Shown piece by piece: positions 8,353-18,814 of a DNA stretch of 40,595 nt. The stretch's first letter is position 1, and each line of letters opens with the position of its first letter. The notes below the pieces were generated by a model that worked only from the letters and a program-made list of their open reading frames with translations, was not told the DNA's origin and did not search any database. This stretch comes from Micromonospora tarensis (GTDB lineage Bacteria > Actinomycetota > Actinomycetes > Mycobacteriales > Micromonosporaceae). A program made the translations under genes and the position numbers. Where the stretch lies: NCBI RefSeq assembly GCF_016803395.1, contig NZ_JAEVHL010000031.1, positions 1 through 40,595 of the forward strand, given 5' to 3'.

Positions 8353-9151
8353 TCACACCGGCGGCGGGACACCCACTGCCAGCATGGCGATGTCGTCGTG
8401 CGCCTGCCCGTCCAGCCAGTCGTCGACAGCCCGCAGGACCCGGTCGATGAGCGCCGCCGGTGGCTGCCCGGCCGCCGCCACGAGCACGGCGCGCAGCCGG
8501 GCCTCGCCGAACGCCGCCGCGTCGCGCGGCCGCGCGCCCCGGTCACCCCATCGGTGTACGGCGAGCAGCAGATCGCCCGGATCGAGGTGCACCCGGGTCT
8601 CGGCGAACCGGGCGGCCGCCAGCGCCCCCACCGGCATGCCGCCGACCGGGATTCCGGTGACCGTGCCGGCGGCGGTGACCAGCAGTGCCGCGGGGTGCCC
8701 ACCGCCGGCGATCCGCACGTCCAGCCCGGCCGGGCCAGTGCCGAGTGAACCGAGCAGCAGGGTGGTCAACTGGCTTCGTCGCGCCGCGGGAGCGCTCGGC
8801 GAGCAGGGCATCGGCGCGGGCCTGCTCCTCGGTGACGTCGTGGACGTACCAGGCGTGGCGGCGGCCGGCGAGTTGCCGTCGGGCACCGCTCAGTCGCCGG
8901 CCGTGCTGCTCGGCGTCGAAGTGGTCAGCACCGGTGGCGACCGCCCGGGCCAGGGCCGTCACCGGGCACCCGGCCAGCTCGGTGCCGGCGTCGATCTCTG
9001 GAAACAGCTCCGCCGCCATGGCGTTGACCACTGTGACGCGGCCGGTCTCATCGGTCGTCAGCACGGCCTCGGCGAGCCCGTCGAGCAGTTCGCGGGCCAA
9101 CCGCGGGTCGGCCGGCAGCGGAGTGCCGTCGGGTTGCCGGGCCGTGGTCAC
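8353..9151 (-). pseudogene. PAS-SpoIIE phosphatase remnant with an internal deletion
   Basis: Reading leftward from a GTG at 9151, the first part is a PAS domain: LARELLDGLAEAVLTTDETG, VTVVNAMAAELFPEID, HAWYVHDVTEEQARADALLAE. At about 8780-8790 the frame changes directly into the last third of a SpoIIE phosphatase domain (QLTTLLLGSLGTG, DVRIAGGGHPAALLV, RFAETRVHLDPGDLLLA, GQAHDDIAMLAVG). The linker and the catalytic GGDxxD and DxxGxG region, usually 150-250 residues, are absent. Around 8550-8580 two further small deletions hide the expected TDGVT motif, which is visible in another frame. The product cannot be an active phosphatase as read. It lies next to a second SpoIIE-type gene (6472-7602) and a MarR-like gene. 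Internal loss by recombination or an assembly collapse are both possible. Confidence 0.75.
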
Positions 9152-9278
9152 CGCCGGACGCCGGCCCGCGTCTGACGACGTGTGCGCCTGCTGCTTCTCG
9201 GCTCCTCGCCAGGGATCGTTGCCCGGGGGCGAGGATGCCGATGCCGGGTGACAGCCGGCCACGACGCGGGGGCCGCGA

Positions 9279-10517
9279 TCAGCCCGTGCGGGCCAGCCAG
9301 CCGGCGGGCTGGGCGACGATCCGGCGGACCACCGAGCCGGCGGCGCCGACCGCGGCGGCCTCCGCGCCGAGTGTCGACGGCCGGACCGTGACCGGGGACC
9401 AGGCGGCGGTGAGCACCCGACCGCTGATCTCGGCCAGCACCGGGGGGCACAGCCAGGGTGCCAGCGCCGCGTAGCCGCCACCGAGCACGACGGTGTCCAG
9501 GTCGAGCAGGTTGACGACGCCGGCCACCGCCACGCCGAGCGCCGTCCCGGCGTCGTGCAGCGCCCGAAGCGCGTCGGCGTCGCCGGCCCTGGCCAGCTCG
9601 GCCAGTCGGGCCGTCGCGGTGTCCGCGGGAAGCTCCGCCCGGGCCAGCCCGGCAGCGGACACGATCGCCTCCTGGCCGGCGTACTGCTCCAGGCAGCCCT
9701 GCCCGCCGCAGCGGCACGGACGGCCCTCGGGGTGGACCGGCAGGTGACCGATCTCGCCGCTCCACCCACGGACGCCGCGGAACAGCGCCCCGTCCAGAAC
9801 GATGCCGGCGCCGATGCCCACCTCTCCGGAGATGTGCAGGAAGCTGGACGGCCCGGGTGGCCGGGAGTGCAGCTCGCCGAGCGCGGCGAGGTTGGCCTCG
9901 TTGTCCACCACCAGCGCCGGCACGCCGGGCACCTGCTCGATCAGCGGCGGGTGCTCGGCGAGCAGCGCCGGAACGGGCACGTCGTGCCAGCCGAGGTTCG
10001 GCGCGAGTCGGACCACCCCGGCGTCGTCCACCAGGCCGGGCACCGCGAGCGCGGCCCCGACCAGGGTGAGGCCGTGCCGGGCGGCGTCGTCACGGGCCGC
10101 CCCGGCCAGCTCGACCAGTTGGGCCAGGGCGTCGGCGGGGTCAACCGGGCGCAGGTCGACCCGGCGCACGGTGCGGTGCCGCACCTGGCCGGCGAGGTCC
10201 ACCACGCAGACCGTCAGGTAGTCGACGTTCACCTCCAGGCCGAGTCCGGCCGGCCCCTGATCGGCCAGCACCAACCCGCGGGCCGGGCGGCCGGCGCCCG
10301 AGCGGGGCGCGGGGTCGGATTCACCTACCAACCGGCCGGCGAGCAGGTCCTCGACCACCGCGGACACGGTGGCCCTGGTCAGGCCGGTCGCGGTCGCCAG
10401 GTCGGCCCGGGAGGGAGGTCGGTCGGCGCTGGCGATCCGGCCGAGGACCAGGGCGAGGTTGAGCTCGCGCAGGCTGCCCTGACGGACTGCGCCGGCCGGG
10501 GCGTGGGTGAGGCTCAC
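9279..10517 (-). CDS. xylR: ROK-family transcriptional repressor of xylose genes (XylR)
   Basis: 412 residues from a GTG at 10517. The N-terminus is a winged helix (SRADLATATGLTRATVSAVVEDLLAGRLV). The rest is a ROK sugar-kinase-like domain with the zinc-binding signature CRCGGQGCLEQYAG, EVGIGAGIVLDGALFRG and a WSGEIGHLPV block. ROK repressors of this layout bind xylose or a derivative and release the operator. The gene is divergent from xylA across 78 nt, which holds a promoter and a dyad, so it very likely controls xylAB and itself. The frame remains open far upstream through xylA, but that extension is antisense to xylA and has no start or ribosome site. The assignment to xylose is by position. 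Confidence 0.92.
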   Translation of the reverse strand: MSLTHAPAGAVRQGSLRELNLALVLGRIASADRPPSRADLATATGLTRATVSAVVEDLLAGRLVGESDPAPRSGAGRPARGLVLADQGPAGLGLEVNVDYLTVCVVDLAGQVRHRTVRRVDLRPVDPADALAQLVELAGAARDDAARHGLTLVGAALAVPGLVDDAGVVRLAPNLGWHDVPVPALLAEHPPLIEQVPGVPALVVDNEANLAALGELHSRPPGPSSFLHISGEVGIGAGIVLDGALFRGVRGWSGEIGHLPVHPEGRPCRCGGQGCLEQYAGQEAIVSAAGLARAELPADTATARLAELARAGDADALRALHDAGTALGVAVAGVVNLLDLDTVVLGGGYAALAPWLCPPVLAEISGRVLTAAWSPVTVRPSTLGAEAAAVGAAGSVVRRIVAQPAGWLARTG

Positions 10518-10520
10518 CCC

Positions 10521-10549
10521 TTGACAGTGCCATAGTGTGGGCAAATAAT
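10521..10549 (+). promoter_or_regulatory. xylA promoter
   Basis: TTGACA (10521-10526), a 17-nt spacer, then AATAAT (10544-10549). This is a near-consensus housekeeping promoter, unusual in DNA of this GC content, and lies 46 nt before the xylA ATG. Strong basal activity with repression by the divergent ROK protein is inferred. Confidence 0.75.
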
Positions 10550-10561
10550 TCAATCGCTGAA
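10549..10561. promoter_or_regulatory. Candidate XylR operator
   Basis: TTCA-ATCGC-TGAA is a 4-bp dyad in an A/T-rich island (about 10543-10567, including AACAAATA). It overlaps the end of the -10 and the expected transcription start of xylA, where a repressor would block initiation. A/T-rich dyads are usual for ROK XylR operators; the exact site is inferred. Confidence 0.5.
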
Positions 10562-10595
10562 CAAATAGCGGACAACACCACCCCGGAGGTCGCTC

Positions 10596-11782
10596 ATGGC
10601 ACCCCGTCCCACCCCCGCCGACAAGTTCTCCTTCGGGCTCTGGACCGTGGGCTGGCAGGCCCGCGACCCGTTCGGTGACGCCACCCGTCCCGAACTCGAC
10701 GCGGTCGAGGCGGTGCACCGGCTCGCCGAACTGGGCGCGTACGGCATCACCTTCCACGACGACGACCTGATCCCGTTCGGCGCCGACGCCGCCACCCGGG
10801 ACCAGCACATCGCCCGGTTCCGCAAGGCCCTCGACGAAACCGGCCTGGTGGTGCCGATGGTGACCACCAACCTCTTCACCCACCCCATCTTCAAGGACGG
10901 CGGCTTCACCAGCAACGACCGCGACGTCCGCCGCTTCGCGCTGCGCAAGGTGCTGCGCCAGGTCGACCTCGCCGCCGAGCTGGGCGCCAGCACCTTCGTC
11001 ATGTGGGGTGGCCGGGAGGGCTCCGAGTACGACCTCGCCAAGGACGTCCAGGCCGCCCTGGACCGCTACCGCGAGGCCGTCAACCTGCTCACCCAGTACT
11101 CCATCGACAAGGGCTACAACCTGCGGTTCGCGCTGGAGCCCAAGCCCAACGAGCCGCGCGGCGACATCCTGCTGCCCACCATCGGGCACGCGCTCGGCTT
11201 CATCTCCCAGTTGGAGCACCCGGAGCTGGTCGGCCTCAACCCGGAGGTCGGGCACGAGCAGATGGCCGGGCTCAACTACGCGCACGGCATCGCCCAGGCG
11301 CTCTGGCAGGGCAAGCTGTTCCACCTGGACCTCAACGGTCAGCGTGGCATCAAGTACGACCAGGACCTGGTCTTCGGCCACGGTGACCTGATGAACGCGT
11401 TCGCCCTGGTGGACCTCCTGGAGAACGGCGGTCCGAACGGCGGGCCGACCTACGACGGCCCCCGGCACTTCGACTACAAGCCGTCGCGCACCGAGGACAT
11501 GGACGGGGTGTGGGCGTCGGCGGCGGCCAACATGAGCACCTACCTGCTGCTCAAGGAGCGCGCCGCGGCGTTCCGTGCCGACTCCGAGGTGGTCGAGGCG
11601 CTGGCCGCCAGCAAGGTCGGCGAGCTGAGCACGCCGACCCTCGCCGACGGCGAGGGCTACCAGGAGTTCCTGGCCGACCGGTCCGCGTTCGAGGACGTCG
11701 ACGTGGACGCCGTGGCGCCCGGGGCTTCGCCTTCGTCCGGCTCAACCAGCTCGCCGTCGAGCACCTGCTCGGCGCTCGCTGA
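10596..11782 (+). pseudogene. xylA: Xylose isomerase, frameshifted near the 3' end
   Basis: Converts D-xylose to D-xylulose (also glucose to fructose) with two divalent metals in the cytoplasm. Family motifs are intact: [10 protein letters not shown] at the start, [12 protein letters not shown] (catalytic His), [29 protein letters not shown] (metal Glu), [21 protein letters not shown] and [14 protein letters not shown]. At 11715-11720 the frame changes: one extra G (GCGGCC in place of GCGCC) gives the normal C-terminus [21 protein letters not shown] and TGA at 11780-11782, for 395 residues, the expected length. As read, the frame runs on into xylB and makes an apparent 874-residue fusion. The ATG at 10596 has GGAGG 6 nt upstream. 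Apart from the last 22 residues the enzyme is complete. Confidence 0.93.
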
Positions 11783-11792
11783 GGCCGCCGCC

Positions 11793-13220
11793 ATGCCGTT
11801 GGTCGCAGGCGTTGACTCGTCCACCCAGTCCTGCAAGGTGGTGATCCGCGACGCGGAGACCGGCGCCCTGCTCCGGCAGGGCCGGGCACCGCACCCGGAC
11901 GGCACGGAGGTCGACCCGGAAGCCTGGTGGCAGGCGCTGCGCAGCGCCGCCGACCAGGCCGGTGGGTTGGCCGACGTGGCGGCGATCTCCGTCGCCGGCC
12001 AGCAGCACGGCATGGTGTGTCTCGACGAGGACGGTCGGGTGGTCCGCCCGGCCCTGCTGTGGAACGACACCCGATCCGCCGACGCCGCCGCCGATCTCGT
12101 GGAGGAGGCCGGCGGCGGCACGGCCGGGCGTCAGTTCTGGGCCGAGGCCGCCGGCAGCGTGCCGGTGGCCAGCTTCACCATCACCAAGCTGCGGTGGCTG
12201 GCCCGGCACGAGCCGGAACTGGCGGCCCGGGTGGCCGCCGTCTGCCTGCCGCACGACTGGCTGACCTGGCGGCTGGCCGGCGCGCCGGGGCTGGGCGCGC
12301 TGCGCACCGACCGGGGCGACGCCAGCGGCACCGGCTACTGGTCGCCGGCGACCGGCGACTACCGACTGGACCTGCTGGAGCGGGGCTTCGGTCGGCGGCT
12401 GGTGGTGCCCGAGGTGCTCGGTCCGGCGGAGTCGGCGGGAAAGCTTGCCGACGGCCTGGGCGGGCCGGGCGGTGCGCTGCTCGGCGCGGGCACCGGGGAC
12501 AACGCCGCCGCCGCGCTCGGCGTCGGTGCCGGCCCGGGTGACGTGGTCGTCTCGATCGGCACCTCCGGCACCGTGTGCAGCGTCGCCGACGTACCGGCCG
12601 CCGACGACAGCGGCGCCGTCGCCGGCTTCGCCGACGCGTCCGGTCGTTTCCTGCCACTGGTCTGCACGCTGAACGCGGCCCGCGTGCTGGACGCCGCCGC
12701 CGCGATGCTCGGGGTCAGCCTGGACGAGCTGGCCGAGCTGGCGCTCTCCGCGCCGGCCGGGGCGGACGGGCTGGTCATGGTGCCCTACCTGGAGGGCGAG
12801 CGGACGCCGAACCGGCCGCTCGCCACCGGCGCGGTGCACGGGTTGACACTGCGCACCTCGACCCCCGCGCACTTCGCCCGGGCAGCCGTGGAGGGCATGC
12901 TCTGCGCCCTCGCCGACGGCCTGGACGCGCTGACCGCGCAGGGCGCCACCGCCCGCCGGGTCATTCTGGTCGGTGGCGGAGCCCGCTCGGCCGCGGTGCG
13001 TCGGATCGCTCCGCAGGTCTTCGGCTGCCCGGTCGTCGTGCCGCCGGCCGGGGAGTACGTCGCCGACGGTGCCGCCCGGCAGGCCGCCTGGGTCGCGCTG
13101 GGTGGTGCCGCGCCGCCGGTCTGGGCGGTCGAGGGCACCGAGGAGTACGCGGCAGAGCGGGTCCCCGCCGTGCGCGACCAGTACGCCGCGGCGCGCGGAC
13201 TGGTCCTCGACCGGCGCTGA
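11793..13220 (+). CDS. xylB: Xylulokinase
   Basis: 475 residues, standard for FGGY-family xylulokinases. It phosphorylates D-xylulose with ATP to xylulose 5-phosphate, feeding the pentose phosphate pathway. Motifs: [12 protein letters not shown] (N-terminal phosphate-binding loop), [25 protein letters not shown] (substrate contacts), [45 protein letters not shown] and ILVGGGARS with a conserved Asp/Ala segment. The ATG at 11793 is 10 nt after the restored xylA stop and is the natural start. The frame is artificially joined to xylA because of the lesion at about 11717. It is followed by a 16-bp terminator hairpin. Confidence 0.94.
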   Translation: MPLVAGVDSSTQSCKVVIRDAETGALLRQGRAPHPDGTEVDPEAWWQALRSAADQAGGLADVAAISVAGQQHGMVCLDEDGRVVRPALLWNDTRSADAAADLVEEAGGGTAGRQFWAEAAGSVPVASFTITKLRWLARHEPELAARVAAVCLPHDWLTWRLAGAPGLGALRTDRGDASGTGYWSPATGDYRLDLLERGFGRRLVVPEVLGPAESAGKLADGLGGPGGALLGAGTGDNAAAALGVGAGPGDVVVSIGTSGTVCSVADVPAADDSGAVAGFADASGRFLPLVCTLNAARVLDAAAAMLGVSLDELAELALSAPAGADGLVMVPYLEGERTPNRPLATGAVHGLTLRTSTPAHFARAAVEGMLCALADGLDALTAQGATARRVILVGGGARSAAVRRIAPQVFGCPVVVPPAGEYVADGAARQAAWVALGGAAPPVWAVEGTEEYAAERVPAVRDQYAAARGLVLDRR

Positions 13221-13235
13221 GCGTCGGGATCGACA

Positions 13236-13273
13236 CGGGTGGGTGCCGGTCGGTGGTGACCGGCACCCACCCG
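13236..13273 (+). terminator. Terminator hairpin after xylB
   Basis: CGGGTGGGTGCCGGTC (13236-13251) and GACCGGCACCCACCCG (13258-13273) form a perfect 16-bp stem with a 6-nt loop. There is no T tract, as is common in high-GC actinobacteria. It begins 15 nt after the xylB stop and separates xylAB from the MFS gene. Confidence 0.8.
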
Positions 13274-13313
13274 CGTGACGACCTGCTCAGCGGAGTCTGG
13301 TTGGCTGCCGGTC

Positions 13314-14747
13314 ATGACGGTGACCAGTGGCGGGCCCGGCCAGCGCCCGCACGGTCGGGGCGGTGGACCGACGCACCGGTTGTACAGCGTCGTGGTGTTC
13401 GTGGTGCTCGCCTCGCTGGACAACGTGGCGATCGGGCTGGTCCCGCCGTTGTACGGTCCGATCTCCGACGCGTTCGACGTGTCCGGGCGGCTGCTCGGCG
13501 TGGTCACCGCGGTCAGCTTCCTGGTCAGCGCGGTGGCCGCAGTCGGCTGGGCGTACGTCGGCGACCGGACCAACCGCAAGCCGCTGCTCATGGTGGGCAC
13601 GCTGCTCTGGGCGGCGGGCACCGGCGGTAGCGCGCTCGCGGGCAGCTACCTGACGTTCCTGGCCGCGCAGTTGGTAGCGGCGGTCGGGCTCGGCGCGGTC
13701 GGCTCGGTGGGCTTCTCGGTGGTCACCGACCTGATCTCACCGACCCGGCGCGGGCTGGTGATGAGCTTCTGGGGGCTCTCCCAGGGGGTCGGCACCCTGG
13801 CCGGCACGCTCGTCGGCGGGCTGCTCGGCGCGACGGACTGGCGGCGGCCGTTCCTGGTGCTGACCGGCGTCGGCCTGGTCGCCACGGTGGCCTACCTGTT
13901 CACCTACGACATCCGGCGTGGCCAGAGCGAGCCGGAACTGGCCGGCAGGCTGGACGCCGGCGCCGACTACGACTATCGGATCAGCCGCGCCGACCTGCCG
14001 CGCATCCTGGCCCGACGGACCAACCGGTGGCTGATCCTGCAGGGGCTGACCGCACAGGCCGCCTTCGGCTCGCTGGTCTGGCTGCCGGTGCTCTTCGCCG
14101 AGCGGGCCGAGGCCCAGGGCTACTCGGCGGCGACCGCGGTGGTGGTGGGCAGCGTCTTCGCCACCCTGTTCCAGCTGGGCGGGGTGCTGTCCATCGTGGG
14201 CGGGCTGGTCGGTGACGCTGTGCAACGGCGTACGCCGCGGGGGCGGGCCCTGGTCGCCTCGGTCGGCATCCTCGCCGCGCTGCCGTTCTACCTGGTGTTG
14301 TTCTTCGTGCCGGTGACCATCGACGTGCCGGACGGCGCGGGCGGTGGCGCGGTGGTCGGTGCGGTGCTGGCCAGTGTGTTCACCGAACCGTCGGTGGGGC
14401 TGAGCCTGCTCACCGCGATCGTGGCGCTCGCGCTGACCTCGGCCAACTCGCCGAACTGGTTCGCGCTGATCGCCGACGTCAACCCGCCGGAGCACCGGGG
14501 CACTGTCTACAGCCTGGGCAACCTGGTCAACGGGGTGGGCCGGGCGGCGGGCAACGGGCTGGTCGGGGTGGCGTTCCAGGCGTTACGGGCGGCATTCCCG
14601 CCGCCGTTGAACTTCGCCGTCGGGTTGGCCGCGTTCCAGCTCTTCTTCGTCCCGACCGGTGTCATGTACTGGTTGGCCTCGCGTACCTCACCGGCGGACA
14701 TCGACGACGTGCACGACCTGCTGCACGCCCGCGCCGACCGGCTCTGA
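13314..14747 (+). CDS. MFS transporter
   Basis: 477 residues with about 11-12 hydrophobic segments. The first half has RLYSVVVFVVLASLDNVAIGLV and the MFS loop 2-3 signature as GWAYVGDRTNRKPLLMVG, then LISPTRRGLVMSFWGLSQGVG. The second half begins after a polar loop (RGQSEPELAG). NWFALIADVNPPEHRGTVYSLGNLVNG near the C-terminus resembles the Spinster-like branch of the superfamily. The ATG at 13314 is chosen because the longer frame to 13275 begins immediately after the xylB terminator stem. The substrate cannot be read from sequence. Its position after xylAB suggests a sugar or metabolite, but the terminator argues for separate transcription. Confidence 0.85.
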   Translation: MTVTSGGPGQRPHGRGGGPTHRLYSVVVFVVLASLDNVAIGLVPPLYGPISDAFDVSGRLLGVVTAVSFLVSAVAAVGWAYVGDRTNRKPLLMVGTLLWAAGTGGSALAGSYLTFLAAQLVAAVGLGAVGSVGFSVVTDLISPTRRGLVMSFWGLSQGVGTLAGTLVGGLLGATDWRRPFLVLTGVGLVATVAYLFTYDIRRGQSEPELAGRLDAGADYDYRISRADLPRILARRTNRWLILQGLTAQAAFGSLVWLPVLFAERAEAQGYSAATAVVVGSVFATLFQLGGVLSIVGGLVGDAVQRRTPRGRALVASVGILAALPFYLVLFFVPVTIDVPDGAGGGAVVGAVLASVFTEPSVGLSLLTAIVALALTSANSPNWFALIADVNPPEHRGTVYSLGNLVNGVGRAAGNGLVGVAFQALRAAFPPPLNFAVGLAAFQLFFVPTGVMYWLASRTSPADIDDVHDLLHARADRL

Positions 14748-14774
14748 CCACCGGCCGTGCCCGCCGCACGCCCG

Positions 14775-14851
14775 AAGATCGCACTACTACCGGAATGTAG
14801 TGGCCTCCCGTCACGGCCGACGCCACTACATCCTGGAAGAAGCACGATCTT
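14775..14851. repeat. Long imperfect inverted repeat between convergent genes
   Basis: The 30-nt arm 14775-14804 matches the reverse complement of 14822-14851 at about 24 of 30 positions. The outer 7 bp (AAGATCG/CGATCTT) and the inner 10 bp (ATGTAGTGGC/GCCACTACAT) are perfect, with a 17-nt loop. It lies 28 nt after the MFS stop and faces the convergent glucosidase operon. It is less GC-rich than its surroundings. It may be a bidirectional terminator or a dispersed palindromic element. Confidence 0.8.
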
Positions 14852-14864
14852 GAGGCGCGGCGCC

Positions 14865-14937
14865 GCGAGTGCGGCGCGGCGGCGCGAGTGGGACGGCGGC
14901 GGCGCGAGTGGGACGGCGGTGCCGCGCGGTGCGAGTG
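14865..14937. repeat. GC-rich tandem repeat
   Basis: Two adjacent 20-nt units, 14881-14900 and 14901-14920, are identical at 19 of 20 positions. GCGAGTG recurs at 14865, 14884, 14904 and 14931. No supported gene lies here, and it follows the inverted repeat at 14775-14851. It may affect termination of the convergent transcripts or simply be a minisatellite. Confidence 0.75.
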
Positions 14938-15020
14938 ACTCGTTACGGCATCAGGTCCACAGTGTGCCCGACCGACCCGCCCCGGGAGGGTCGCTCCTCG
15001 GAACGGGTCGTCGTGGGGGA

Positions 15021-16694
<1,674 letters not shown>

Positions 16695-16727
16695 GGTCTT
16701 CTCCCGTGTCGCGCTGTGGTTAGGTTT

Positions 16728-17773
16728 TCAGTCTGCCCGGGGTGGTGCGGTCGACTCCCGCACCACCAACCGAGTGGGCAGGATCACCGGGGTGTCGTGG
16801 CCGGTGCCCGGTTGTCTGATGACGGGCCCCGGCGGGCGGGCCCCGAGCGGGTCGAGCAGCAGTTGGGCGGCGAGCCGTCCCTGCTCGGCGGCGGGCTGGG
16901 CGATGGTGCTGAGCCCGAGCACGCCAGCCAGATCGTGGTTGTCGATGCCGATCACGCTGACGTCCTGCGGCACCCGCAGCCCGACATCGCGCAGCGCGGT
17001 CATCGCGCCCATCGCCATCTCGTCGCAGGCGGCGACGATCGCGGTCGGCGGTTCACCACGGGCCAGCAGCTCCGTGGTGGCCTGGTTGCCGCCGTCGATG
17101 GTGAAGCTGGACTCGACGTCCAGGCTGGGGTCGGGTCGCAGGCCGGCGGAGCGCAGCGCCGCCTGGTAACCCCGCCGTCGGTCGAGGTGGGTGGTGAAGG
17201 CCAACTCGTCGTCCGGGTCGCCGGAGATGTGCGCGATCCGGTGATGGCCGAGGTCGATCAGGTGCCGGGTGGCGACCCGCGCCGCCGCCACGTCGTCGAT
17301 CCGCACGCACGGCCAGTTGGGCACTCTGCTGCCCGAGCTGATGGTCACCCCGGGTAGGTCCAGGGTGGCCAGCGCGGTCAGGTCGGCCCGCCGCAGCGGG
17401 GTGGCGACCAGCATCATGGCGTCCACCCGTTTGTGCAGGTTGGCCGTACGCAGGACGCGCTGACGGATCTGCTCTCGGCCGCCCAGGTTGTAGAGCAGCA
17501 GGTCGTAGCCGGACTGGTGGAGGTACTCCTCGACCGCCTCGACGACGGTGCTGAAGAACCAGCGGGTGATCCGGGGGACCACCACGGCGACCGTGCCGGT
17601 CCGGCCACCGGCGAGCCGGGACGCGCTCGGCGAGACCTCGTATTCGAGCTGCTCGGCGGCGGCGAGCACCCGACGTCGGGTGGCGGCCGAGACGGTCGGC
17701 AGTCCACGCAGTGCCCGCGAGACGGTGGCGTGGACACTCCGGCCAGCCGGGCGACATCATCGATCCTCGTCAC
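16728..17773 (-). pseudogene. LacI-family regulator of the alpha-glucoside operon, frameshifted
   Basis: Conceptual length 348 residues. The N-terminus VTRIDDVARLAGVS is the LacI helix-turn-helix. At about 17729 the frame changes: an extra G (ACGGCC in place of ACGCC on the coding strand) gives TATVSRALRGLPTVSAATR, the expected recognition helix. Continuous LacI sequence then follows: LEYEVSPSASRLAGGRTGTV, VVVPRITRWFFSTVVEAVEE, DLPGVTISSG, VRIDDVAAARVATRHLIDLG, RIAHISGDPDDELAF, PTAIVAACDEMAMGAMTALR and VIGIDNHDLAGVLGLSTIAQP. It would bind an alpha-glucoside-derived effector and repress the operon at the palindrome 21349-21362. As read, DNA binding is lost, which would make the operon constitutive; a sequence error is the alternative. 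Confidence 0.88.
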
Positions 17774-17844
17774 GGTTTTCCCCCGCTCGGTGCCCCGGTG
17801 CGCCCGCCGCCGCCCGAGGGGCCGGGCGGCGGCGGGCGCTCGGG

Positions 17845-18813
17845 TCAGCCCTTGACGCTGCCGGCGAGCAGGCCTCGCACGAAGAAGCGCTGTAGGGACA
17901 GGAAAACGATGAGCGGTACGACGATCGAGACGAACGCGCCGGCGGTGAGCCGCTGCCACTCGTTGCCCCGGGTGCCGGCCATCTCGGCGAGCCGGACGGT
18001 GAGTGGAGCTGTCTCGTCGGTTCCGCCGGCGAAGATCAGTGCGACCAGCAGGTCGTTCCAGACCCAGAGGAACTGGAAGATGGCGAACGCCGCCAGCGCC
18101 GGCGTGATCAGCGGCAGCACGATGGTGCGGAAGATCTTCGGGTGGGTGGCTCCGTCGACCCGGGCCGCCTCCATCAGATCGCCCGGCAGTTGCGAGATGA
18201 AGTTGTGCAGCAGGAAGACGGCGAACGGCAGCGCGAAGCAGGTGTGCGCGAACCACACCTGGGCGAACTTTTGTTCGTCGACCAGGTCCCAGGCCGGCAT
18301 CACTGTGACGCCGCCGAGGGTGACGCCGGTGGAGAAGAACTTCAGCAGCGGCACCAGGGCCATCTGCAACGGCACGATCTGCAACGCGAAGATCGCGATG
18401 TAGACCCAGTCCCGGCCCCGGAAGTTGATCCAGGCCAGCGCGTACGCGGCCAGGCAGGCGAAGGCGAGCGGAAAGAGCACCGACGGGATGGTGATCGCCA
18501 GGGAGTTGATGAACGACCCGGCGAGCTGCCCGGAGGACGCCGACCGCCCGAACAGCACCTGCTCGTAGTTCTCGAACGTGAACTGCGGGTTGGTGAAGGC
18601 CGTCCACCAGCCGGTGGTCTTGATCTCGTCCTCCGGCCGGAGCGAGGAGACGAGCAGGCCGAAGGTGGGGATGGTCCAGACCACCGCGATGACGATCGAG
18701 ACGAGCGTCGCGGTGCGGCTGTTCAGCCGCTTGCGGACCCGGCCGGCGGTGGTGGACGGGGTGCCGTCGGTCTTCTGCGTGCCTGCCGCCACGGTGGGCG
18801 TTGCGGTCGTCAT
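17845..18813 (-). CDS. Carbohydrate ABC transporter permease (AglG/MalG type)
   Basis: 322 residues with six predicted membrane segments (SIVIAVVWTIPTFGLLVSSL at the start; SIVVPLIVFLSLQRFFVRGLLAGSVKG at the end). The EAA loop reads DLMEAARVDGATHPKIFRTIVLP, the docking site for the ATPase. It is the second membrane subunit of a binding-protein-dependent alpha-glucoside importer. No ATPase gene is present in the window, so a shared MsiK-like ATPase elsewhere is likely, as is usual in actinobacteria. The ATG at 18813 is one base from the upstream permease stop. Confidence 0.92.
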   Translation of the reverse strand: MTTATPTVAAGTQKTDGTPSTTAGRVRKRLNSRTATLVSIVIAVVWTIPTFGLLVSSLRPEDEIKTTGWWTAFTNPQFTFENYEQVLFGRSASSGQLAGSFINSLAITIPSVLFPLAFACLAAYALAWINFRGRDWVYIAIFALQIVPLQMALVPLLKFFSTGVTLGGVTVMPAWDLVDEQKFAQVWFAHTCFALPFAVFLLHNFISQLPGDLMEAARVDGATHPKIFRTIVLPLITPALAAFAIFQFLWVWNDLLVALIFAGGTDETAPLTVRLAEMAGTRGNEWQRLTAGAFVSIVVPLIVFLSLQRFFVRGLLAGSVKG

Positions 18814-18814
18814 C

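Noticed and set aside
9279..11468. N-terminal extension of XylR to 729 residues
   Set aside because: The added part is antisense to xylA; GTG 10517 starts just before the winged helix.
10596..13220. A genuine bifunctional XylA-XylB fusion enzyme
   Set aside because: The normal XylA C-terminus and stop are present in another frame and xylB has its own start; one missing base explains the fusion.
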